From Marinilabiliales bacterium (lineage in GTDB: Bacteria > Bacteroidota > Bacteroidia > Bacteroidales > BM523): a DNA stretch of 10,729 bases. Location of the stretch: positions 1-10,729 of the forward strand of contig PKSZ01000544.1 of the NCBI GenBank assembly GCA_002869425.1, written 5' to 3'. Below, piece after piece: positions 1-5,388 of the stretch; the first letter of the stretch is position 1; each line of letters begins with the position of its first letter. Position numbers and translations under genes: made by a program. The notes beneath the pieces were generated by a model. The model had not been told where the DNA came from. It ran no database searches and saw only the letters and a list, made by a program, of their open reading frames with translations.

Positions 1-973
1 AATGGCTGAATTCTTCTGATGAGATCTGATCGAATTCAAGCGAATTTGTTGAATCTACGTATACCTGAATGTAGTCTTGAAAGACCTTATTGGAATCATT
101 AAACTTTACCAATAAAAAATTGCTATCAGAAGGATAAACTTTATTTACAGCATCAAGTTGATTCAATTGTTGAATGAGTTTATCTCTTTCATTCAAAATA
201 ATTGAAATATTATCGCATACTTCCTTTTTTCCATCTCTAAGCTTATTCAGGGCAAATGAGCTGGTTAATTTATTGATATTGTATGGATATTTAACCTTGT
301 TCATGATGTCAATGATTTCATTCGAACCAAAGGCCATTCCCAGCCTGACTCCTGCCATTTCCCAAGCCTTAGAAAAAGTCTGAAGAATTACCAGGTTATT
401 GGATTGGTTGAGTTCCGGAAGCATGGATTGATCCATTGAAAAGTCAATATACGCTTCATCAAGGACAACAATACCACTGAAATCATTCATTAAAGATCTG
501 ATTCTATCTTTTGATAATAAGTTGCTCGTGGGATTATTGGGAGAACATAAAAAAATCAGTTTTGTATTCACATCAATAGACTCCTTTATGGCATCTATAT
601 CAATATCAAATCGATCATCCAACAATACTGATTTTACCTTTACATTATTAATGTCGGCACAAACCTGATACATACCATACGTTGGTTGGGGAATGATTAC
701 ATTATCAACACCGGGTTCACAAAAAACACGAATAAGTAAATCAATAGCCTCATCACTACCATTACCTAAAAAGATATTTCCAGGATTGATGTCTTTAAGC
801 TTTGATATTTCTTCTTTTAATTCTTTCTGATAAGGATCCGGGTAACGGTTAGCAGGTGCGCCAAAAGGACTCTCATTGGCATCCAGCATTATCAAAGATG
901 TATCTTCGTATTCATCTCTTGCTGAACTATATGGCTTGAGATTTCTTATATTTTCACGTATTAGATTAGTCAT
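1..973 (-). CDS. hisC: Histidinol-phosphate aminotransferase, 3' end cut by window edge
   Basis: PLP-dependent fold-type I aminotransferase that converts imidazole-acetol phosphate plus glutamate to histidinol phosphate in cytoplasmic histidine synthesis. The frame starts at ATG 973-971 (MTNLIRENIRNLKPYSSARD) and stays open to base 1, giving 324 codons; the family is usually about 350 residues. Visible family signatures are LDANESPFG near residue 30, SPNNPTSN at 144-151, DEAY at 172-175 and TFSKAWEMAGVRLG at 199-212, where Lys202 should form the PLP Schiff base. The gene begins 7 bp after the hisD stop, so it is the third gene of the his operon. The family match is good up to SNFLLVKF near residue 290. 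The last 25 or so residues before the edge do not show the expected Arg-containing substrate-binding ending (see findings). The assignment to HisC rather than another aminotransferase rests on both sequence and operon context. Confidence 0.93.
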   Translation of the reverse strand, partial: MTNLIRENIRNLKPYSSARDEYEDTSLIMLDANESPFGAPANRYPDPYQKELKEEISKLKDINPGNIFLGNGSDEAIDLLIRVFCEPGVDNVIIPQPTYGMYQVCADINNVKVKSVLLDDRFDIDIDAIKESIDVNTKLIFLCSPNNPTSNLLSKDRIRSLMNDFSGIVVLDEAYIDFSMDQSMLPELNQSNNLVILQTFSKAWEMAGVRLGMAFGSNEIIDIMNKVKYPYNINKLTSSFALNKLRDGKKEVCDNISIILNERDKLIQQLNQLDAVNKVYPSDSNFLLVKFNDSNKVFQDYIQVYVDSTNSLEFDQISSEEFSH

Positions 974-980
974 TGGGTGA

Positions 981-2267
981 TTAGTCATTTAATGATTTTA
1001 ATCTGATTGTAACCGCATTTTTGTGTGCTTGTAGTTGCTCGGCTTCAGCAATTTCTTCAATGCACGGGCCGATGTTTCTGATTCCCTCTTCCGTGATATT
1101 TTGATAGGTAATCACTTTGCAAAAGCTTTCTGTACTCAGACCACTGTACATTCTGGCATAACCATTAGTTGGCAGGGTGTGGTTTGTGCCGGATGCATAA
1201 TCCCCTGCACTTTCCGGTGCGTATTGTCCTATAAAAACTGAACCGGCATTGGCAACTTCCTGGGCAAGCAAAGGAGCATCAATACAATTTAAGATTAAGT
1301 GTTCCGGTGCATATCGATCTGACCATTGAATACATTCGTTCAGATCTTTTAGTAGAATTGCAAAACTATTCTCTAGTGCTTTGGCAGCAATATCCTTTCG
1401 GGGAAGTTCCTTTATTTGTTGCTTAAGACATGCTATAGTTTCCTCTATAGCTTTTTCATCAGAGGACAGCAATACTACCTGACTATCAATACCATGTTCT
1501 AATTGCGATAGCAGATCTGCAGCAACAAAATCAGGGTTTGCAGTCTCATCTGCTATTACAAGTAATTCGGAAGGACCTGCAGGCATATCTATGGCAGTTC
1601 CATTCAGGCTTACATATTGCTTTGCAGCAGTAACATACTGATTTCCGGGACCAAATATTTTATCTACTTTGGGAATCGTTTCTGTTCCATAGGCCATAGC
1701 TGCAATTGCCTGGGCTCCTCCAGCTTTAAAAACTTTATTAATTCCCAGCAGGTTAGCGGTATATAAAATTGCCGGATTAATATTTCCGCTTTTATCAGGT
1801 GGTGTACAAAGAATGACCTCTTTGCATTCGGCAATTTTAGCCGGAATACCTAACATCAAGACTGTTGAAATAAGTGGTGCTGTACCTCCCGGAATATACA
1901 ATCCAACTTTTTCAATTGGAACAGCTTTCTGCCAACATTTTACTCCCGGCTGTGTTTCAATTATTTCATAAACCTGCTGTTGATTTTTGTGAAAGGTGAA
2001 AATGTTATTTTTTGCCATAGAAATGGCCTCTTTAAGGCTATCTGAAATACATTTCCCAGCATCCTCAAATTCTTGTTCTGAAACAAAGGCTCCATTATAA
2101 TTAAAGCCATCATATTTCAATGAATACTTATTCAAAGCTTGATCTCCTTCAGCTTTTACTTCATCTACTATTTCAGACACAACTGAAATAATTTGCTCAT
2201 TTGATTCATTATTTCTTACAATAAGCTGATTTAGCTGCATTTGACTTAAATTCTTAAAAACTCTCAT
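981..2267 (-). CDS. hisD: Histidinol dehydrogenase
   Basis: Zinc-dependent enzyme that oxidises L-histidinol to L-histidine in two NAD-dependent steps, the end of the histidine pathway. The 428-residue length is normal for the family. Motifs in order are VGLYIPGG at 121-128, KAGGAQAIAAMAYGT at 181-195, FGPGNQYVTAAK at 205-216, DMPAGPSELLVIAD at 227-240, SQLEHG at 254-259 and YAPEHL at 319-324. By alignment with the enterobacterial enzyme the zinc ligands are Gln255, His258, Asp356 (SAGDYASG) and His415 (QAHKNA), and the catalytic pair is Glu322-His323; all are present. The start at MRVFKNL lies 10 bp after the hisG stop, with A/T-rich sequence and no clear Shine-Dalgarno site, as is usual in Bacteroidetes. 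It belongs to the hisGDC operon and should be controlled by the tandem attenuators upstream of hisG. Confidence 0.97.
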   Translation of the reverse strand: MRVFKNLSQMQLNQLIVRNNESNEQIISVVSEIVDEVKAEGDQALNKYSLKYDGFNYNGAFVSEQEFEDAGKCISDSLKEAISMAKNNIFTFHKNQQQVYEIIETQPGVKCWQKAVPIEKVGLYIPGGTAPLISTVLMLGIPAKIAECKEVILCTPPDKSGNINPAILYTANLLGINKVFKAGGAQAIAAMAYGTETIPKVDKIFGPGNQYVTAAKQYVSLNGTAIDMPAGPSELLVIADETANPDFVAADLLSQLEHGIDSQVVLLSSDEKAIEETIACLKQQIKELPRKDIAAKALENSFAILLKDLNECIQWSDRYAPEHLILNCIDAPLLAQEVANAGSVFIGQYAPESAGDYASGTNHTLPTNGYARMYSGLSTESFCKVITYQNITEEGIRNIGPCIEEIAEAEQLQAHKNAVTIRLKSLND

Positions 2268-2277
2268 AACAAATTAT

Positions 2278-3135
2278 TTAAACAACCATTTTTTCTATCG
2301 GCACGACAAGAATTCCCTGTGCACCACATTCCTTCAATTTTTCAATTACATCCCAGAATTCGTTTTCTTTTACAACAGAGTGCAATGAACTCCATCCTTT
2401 TCTTGCCAGCGGTAGTATCGTTGGGCTTTTCATACCCGGTAGAATTTCGCAAATACTATCAATGCTTTCATTGGGTGCATTTAACAAGATGTACTTATTA
2501 TTCAAAGCATTTTGCACAGCATCAATCCTGAACAGAAGCTTATCAAGGATTTCTTTTTGATTATTGGCTAATTGTTGAGATGCAATTAAAACCGCTTCTG
2601 ATTTCATTACAACTTCCACCTCCTTTAATCCATTGCTTATTAACGTACTCCCAGTGCTGACAATGTCAAAAATCCCGTCGGCCATACCAATTCCAGGTGC
2701 TATTTCTACTGACCCACTGATCTCAGTTACTTTAGCACTGATTTTGTTTTGGGCTAGAAATTCATTAAGAATAACAGGATATGAAGTTGCAATTATCTTA
2801 CCTTTCAAATCCTTTATCCCTTCGTAATCAAATGATTTTGGAACTGCAATAGACATTCGGCATTTTGCAAAATCAAGTTCCTTGACAATATTAACCCGGC
2901 ATTTCTTTTCGAGTATTTCATTTAATCCAACGATACCAATATCAGCAACACCATTGGCCACAGCTGCAGGAATATCATCATCCCTTAAAAAGAGAATTTC
3001 CAATGGAAAGTTTGGAGATGAAGCTATCAGTTTACCACTACCATTGTTAACTTTTATGCCTGCTTCTTTTAACAGTGAAACTGACTTTTCATTAAGTCTG
3101 CCTTTTTTCTGAATGGCGATTTTAAGTTTTTTCAT
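2278..3135 (-). CDS. hisG: ATP phosphoribosyltransferase, long form
   Basis: Catalyses the first committed step of histidine synthesis: ATP plus PRPP gives phosphoribosyl-ATP. At 285 residues it is the long, self-sufficient HisG form. The N-terminal type II periplasmic-binding-like catalytic halves are followed by an ACT-like regulatory domain (about residues 205-285, ending GAQGILVVPIEKMVV) that normally binds histidine for feedback inhibition. Visible motifs are IQKKGRL at 8-14 and the PRPP-binding stretch with GMADGIFDIVSTGSTL at 150-165. No HisZ partner is therefore needed. ATG 3135-3133 follows attenuator terminator 2 by only about 8 bp after the U-tract, and no Shine-Dalgarno site is visible. 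It is first gene of the operon, with hisD 10 bp downstream. Confidence 0.96.
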   Translation of the reverse strand: MKKLKIAIQKKGRLNEKSVSLLKEAGIKVNNGSGKLIASSPNFPLEILFLRDDDIPAAVANGVADIGIVGLNEILEKKCRVNIVKELDFAKCRMSIAVPKSFDYEGIKDLKGKIIATSYPVILNEFLAQNKISAKVTEISGSVEIAPGIGMADGIFDIVSTGSTLISNGLKEVEVVMKSEAVLIASQQLANNQKEILDKLLFRIDAVQNALNNKYILLNAPNESIDSICEILPGMKSPTILPLARKGWSSLHSVVKENEFWDVIEKLKECGAQGILVVPIEKMVV

Positions 3136-3143
3136 GTTTGTTT

Positions 3144-3175
3144 AAAATAAAAAAGGCCAGCAGAAGCCGACCTTT
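3144..3175 (-). terminator. his attenuator terminator 2 (promoter-distal)
   Basis: Read on the minus strand, AAAGGTCGGC (3175-3166), loop TTCT (3165-3162) and GCTGGCCTTT (3161-3152) form a 10-bp stem with two G-U pairs, followed by a T-rich tract to about 3144. It sits between leader peptide 2 and the hisG start codon, so it must be bypassed for hisG to be transcribed. This position makes it an attenuator rather than an operon-end terminator. Confidence 0.9.
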
Positions 3176-3200
3176 GGATTATACATATGGTTCATGCGTT

Positions 3201-3254
3201 CTACTTTTTTCTTAAGTTCATTTTATGATGATGATGTAATTGTATTCTCTTCAT
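3201..3254 (-). CDS. his leader peptide 2 (MKRIQLHHHHKMNLRKK)
   Basis: A 17-codon ORF from ATG 3254-3252 to TAG 3203-3201 with four consecutive CAT His codons at residues 7-10. It lies directly upstream of terminator 2 and hisG. By the classical his attenuation model, low His-tRNA stalls the ribosome on the His run, leaving free the AGTAGAA segment that overlaps the stop codon. That segment can pair with TTCTGCT in the loop and 3' arm of terminator 2 and so prevent termination. It is preceded by AAATCAAATAAA, an A-rich start context. The product itself probably has no function. The ORF is too short for ordinary gene calling; the call rests on the His run and its position. Confidence 0.88.
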   Translation of the reverse strand: MKRIQLHHHHKMNLRKK

Positions 3255-3267
3255 TTTATTTGATTTA

Positions 3268-3301
3268 AAACAAAAAAGGCCTGCAGTATTGCAAGCCTTT
3301 T
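3268..3301 (-). terminator. his attenuator terminator 1 (promoter-proximal)
   Basis: On the minus strand AAAAGGC-T-TGCA (3301-3290), loop ATAC (3289-3286) and TGCA-G-GCCTTTT (3285-3274) form a 12-bp stem with one internal U-G pair, followed by TTGTTTT. It stands between leader peptide 1 and leader peptide 2, so transcripts meet it before they reach the second attenuator. Confidence 0.9.
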
Positions 3302-3338
3302 AAATATTATTTTGATTTGACCTTACTGCATAGTTCTC

Positions 3339-3389
3339 TTACCCAATATTATGGTGATGATGAGAAGTATGTGCAGTAATATTTATCAT
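3339..3389 (-). CDS. his leader peptide 1 (MINITAHTSHHHHNIG)
   Basis: A 16-codon ORF from ATG 3389-3387 to TAA 3341-3339 with five His codons, four of them consecutive (residues 10-13, CAT CAT CAC CAT). It is the first ORF of the his transcript and is followed by terminator 1. TGCAGTA (3330-3324 on the minus strand), 8-14 nt after the stop codon, is perfectly complementary to TACTGCA (3288-3282) in the loop and 3' arm of terminator 1. This gives a candidate antiterminator that a ribosome at the stop codon would mask and a ribosome stalled on the His run would leave free. The call rests on the His run, the paired terminator and the location upstream of hisG. Confidence 0.88.
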   Translation of the reverse strand: MINITAHTSHHHHNIG

Positions 3390-3408
3390 TTTATCTTTCT
3401 TGACAATG

Positions 3409-3416
3409 CAAAGTAA
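3409..3416 (-). promoter_or_regulatory. Candidate his operon promoter, -7 element
   Basis: The minus strand reads TTACTTTG, one mismatch from the Bacteroidetes -7 consensus TAnnTTTG, about 20 bp upstream of leader peptide 1. Transcription would begin near 3402 and carry both attenuators. I see no convincing -33 TTTG at the right distance; the upstream sequence is a long A/T run. The call is tentative. Confidence 0.4.
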
Positions 3417-3576
3417 TAACGTATTTTTTTAAAAATAAAATTTATTTTTGGTGCAAGTTATGCATAAGTTAAGCAAAAAGAAATATAGAAATAAACATCT
3501 AAAAACCAAGTAAATAACTCCCCTCTAGTAGTAAAGTGGCAAGAAAATTGAAAAAAGTTTTTATTAGAAAAAATGA
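3417..3576. other. AT-rich stretch without a recognisable gene
   Basis: Between the his promoter region and the recombinase remnant the sequence is very rich in A and T, with many stop codons in all frames. It may hold upstream promoter sequence for the his operon and decayed N-terminal recombinase sequence, but no motif could be recognised. Confidence 0.5.
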
Positions 3577-3930
3577 AAGAGGCCGAAGCTTCAAATCAGG
3601 TATAAATATTATTTAAATGGCTCATGTCTCGCTCAAGGTGGTCAATTTAAATTGGAATTAGGTGATCTGTTTGGCTGGAATCTGCAGAATGCCTATAAAA
3701 AGGTCAATGTAACTGATAAACTTATGATAGCAGGTTCGATATTTCCTGAGAAAGTCTATTTTGACGGAAATAAATGTCGAACCACAAGGATTAATGAAGT
3801 AATTAGGCTTATGTTGCTGACTAACAGCAATGACGAAGGAATAGAAAACGGACAACCCTTTGAAAATTTTGAGTTGTCCGGCGAGGTGGAGCTGCCGGGA
3901 GTCGAACCCGGGTCCAAACAAGAAACCTGA
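3577..3930 (+). pseudogene. C-terminal remnant of a large serine recombinase
   Basis: Reading plus-strand codons after the TGA at 3574-3576, a frame with no obvious start codon contains LFGWNLQNAYKKVNVTDK followed by LMIAGSIFPEKVYFDG and RTTRINEVIRLM. From memory of the family, GSIFPEK...F.....RTTRINEV.RLI is typical of the extreme C-terminal region of Bacteroidetes resolvase/invertase-type recombinases, just after the zinc-ribbon and coiled-coil domain. The catalytic serine domain (about 150 N-terminal residues), the recombinase domain and the zinc ribbon are absent, so this is a truncated relic that cannot recombine DNA. The frame continues through the tmRNA terminator and into the antisense strand of ssrA, stopping at 3928-3930. 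The last 15 or so residues (VELPGVEPGSKQET) are simply antisense tmRNA. Position and orientation fit a former element inserted at the tmRNA 3' end. The left limit of the remnant is uncertain. Confidence 0.7.
3844..3880 (-). terminator. ssrA intrinsic terminator
   Basis: On the minus strand CGGACAAC (3880-3873) and GTTGTCCG (3856-3849) form a perfect 8-bp stem around a 16-nt A/T-rich loop, followed by TTTTCT. It begins 4-7 bp after the tmRNA 3' end, so it is the natural end of the ssrA transcript. Confidence 0.88.
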
Positions 3931-4282
3931 CAGCTTTCTACATGCTTAGTTCATTATTGATTTTCGAACAAAAACCGGAAAGGAACACCCAATCTTTGCC
4001 TTAGCTTTTTAAATTTCACTGTCACATCAAAGCTCTGTAACAGCTATCCCCGCATTTTTGGTGCCTCACTGATCGACCGCCACAGGGAAGGGCTTTCGGG
4101 AGACATCTCGTCAGGATATCTAATACCCTGATAAAGCTTCAATCTACTATACTTCGATTAAGCAGCGAGAGCGTAATTATTTTCGCCGTTTAGATGTTTG
4201 CGATCCAGTTTAACGGGGTAAACCACGTGGCCCGGCATGCTTACTGACCGATTCATCTTGCTGTCAAAACCAGTTCAGCCCC
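3884..4282 (-). ncRNA. ssrA: Transfer-messenger RNA (tmRNA)
   Basis: The tmRNA rescues ribosomes stalled on broken mRNAs by acting first as tRNA-Ala and then as a short mRNA that adds a degradation tag. The minus strand starts GGGGCTGAACTGGTTTTGAC at 4282 and ends GGGTTCGACTCCCGGCAGCTCC plus discriminator A at 3887. The acceptor arms GGGGCTG and CAGCTCC pair over 7 bp, with the G3-U70 wobble that alanyl-tRNA synthetase recognises. The T-arm is at about 3897-3909. The conserved 5' block GTCAGTAAGCATGCCGGG and the tag reading frame are both present. It is a one-piece tmRNA of about 396 nt. The genome has CCT after the discriminator (3886-3884), so the final A of CCA is not encoded and must be added after processing. 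It has its own promoter (TAATTTTG, 4308-4301) and terminator. Confidence 0.97.
4158..4187 (-). other. tmRNA proteolysis tag ORF, GENNYALAA
   Basis: Within ssrA the minus strand reads GGC GAA AAT AAT TAC GCT CTC GCT GCT TAA from 4187 to 4158. This gives the tag GENNYALAA, preceded by the alanine carried by the tmRNA. The ALAA ending is the usual ClpXP/ClpAP-type degradation signal. The resume codon GGC is placed by analogy with known Bacteroidetes tags of the GE.NYALAA form. Confidence 0.92.
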
Positions 4283-4300
4283 AATATAATATTGGACTTG

Positions 4301-4308
4301 CAAAATTA
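4301..4308 (-). promoter_or_regulatory. ssrA promoter, -7 element TAATTTTG
   Basis: The minus strand has a perfect TAnnTTTG match 9 bp after the citC stop codon. The start of transcription would fall near 4295, about 13 nt before the mature tmRNA 5' end. No clear -33 TTTG is seen. It is the only good match in the short citC-ssrA gap and fits the expectation that ssrA is transcribed strongly and independently. Confidence 0.65.
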
Positions 4309-4317
4309 GTGAAAATT

Positions 4318-5388
4318 CTAATGCCTTCCTGAGCTCTCTTTAATTTTCTTTCGAATTTCAGCACTTTCAGACGATAATAAATATTCAAGGGTTGTTACTG
4401 GTAAATAAGGAAACATTTCTTTTATTCTATCTTCTTTAATAGCTTTCCGCACTTTTGATGCAGAAATATAATCATCCCCTGTAATGCTTTTACGATGGAT
4501 TTCTACCAGTTCAATGTCATAATCCGGTAAAACCTGTTTCATGGTTTCGTTATAGGATGCTGTAGTTTGACAATAATTTTCAGTTCCAACATATCGTTTC
4601 TTAATCCCAAGAACTGGTGCAATATGCTTTCCAAATACAAGTATGTCAAGCTCTGTTTGCTTTTTCGTTATTGTTCCAACATTTTCGTTTTTTAAAAAAT
4701 AGGATGGAAAAGTTGCAGCAGAGACTATATAATCACCACCTTTAATCATGATCACGTTCTTCATGTGTGCGACTCCTCTTTCTACTAGTTTCCACCGAAT
4801 TTCAAAAGGAAAAACAGACTTATCTTCTTCAACTACAAAGAGGTAAACAATATCATTTTCTTCAGCTGCGCGTTCAACGAGATATTTGTGACCTACTGTA
4901 AAAGGATTACAATTCATAACCACAGCGGCAATATTATTGGATTGAACAGATTTCTTACGCGACAATAAGTACTTTTTGTAGTCGTCAATAGTTTTAAATC
5001 CAAATTCTAGTACAGAATAGATGGGTTGAGCCGTAGCAATTTCTTTGAATCCCAGGCCTTCAAATGCAGGAAGGTTGAGGGGCTTGGTGTAAACAAATAT
5101 TTTTTGATATTTTGTCAGTAATTGTTCATTTAGATGTGTAACAATGTCTGCAAAAGCCGTTGATGATCTGTATTCAGGTTGAACAGCAACAAATTTGAGT
5201 ATGTTTTTACTGAAAGATCCAGTTCCAATAATATTATCGTTTAGATTATGAAGGATAACTGTATATTCAACTTCATCTGGCTTGTAATCAAACCCAAGAG
5301 GACTTAAAAAATTGTGTGCAAATTTTACGTCAAATGGATTTTCAAGATCAATTGTTTCAAGTCTGTAGTCTGAATTTTCAAAACTCAT
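4318..5388 (-). CDS. citC: [Citrate (pro-3S)-lyase] ligase
   Basis: Activates citrate lyase by ATP-dependent acetylation of the thiol on the CitD prosthetic group. The 356 residues match the family length of about 340-360. Residues 1-130 form a GNAT-like domain (YTVILHNLNDNIIGTGSF, then KFVAVQPEYRSS). It is followed by a nucleotidyltransferase domain with NPFTVGHKYLVERAA from 161, a form of the T/HxGH ATP-binding motif, and ISASKVR at 308-314, the second conserved nucleotide-binding motif. ATG 5388-5386 lies inside the end of citXG, an 11-bp overlap in a different frame, so translation is probably coupled. It is the last gene of the cit operon here, whereas in enterobacteria citC usually leads it. 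No terminator is visible between its stop and ssrA. Confidence 0.95.
   Translation of the reverse strand: MSFENSDYRLETIDLENPFDVKFAHNFLSPLGFDYKPDEVEYTVILHNLNDNIIGTGSFSKNILKFVAVQPEYRSSTAFADIVTHLNEQLLTKYQKIFVYTKPLNLPAFEGLGFKEIATAQPIYSVLEFGFKTIDDYKKYLLSRKKSVQSNNIAAVVMNCNPFTVGHKYLVERAAEENDIVYLFVVEEDKSVFPFEIRWKLVERGVAHMKNVIMIKGGDYIVSAATFPSYFLKNENVGTITKKQTELDILVFGKHIAPVLGIKKRYVGTENYCQTTASYNETMKQVLPDYDIELVEIHRKSITGDDYISASKVRKAIKEDRIKEMFPYLPVTTLEYLLSSESAEIRKKIKESSGRH

Noticed and set aside
174..383. Plus-strand open frame antisense to hisC, and similar plus-strand frames across hisD, hisG and the cit genes
   Set aside because: All lie within clearly identified genes on the other strand and show no independent coding signature or family motif.
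3144..3301. The two hairpins before hisG taken as ordinary terminators of an upstream gene
   Set aside because: No minus-strand protein gene precedes them, each follows a His-rich mini-ORF, and the next gene is hisG, so attenuation explains them better.
3141..3400. Possible CRISPR-like or simple tandem repeat in the his leader
   Set aside because: There are only two copies of the similar block, and the intervals are explained by leader ORFs and antiterminator segments; no CRISPR repeat-spacer pattern exists.
3658..3921. Minus-strand 87-residue open frame beginning MFGPGFDSRQLHLAG
   Set aside because: Its N-terminal part is translated tmRNA 3' end and the rest is antisense to the recombinase remnant; there is no family match.
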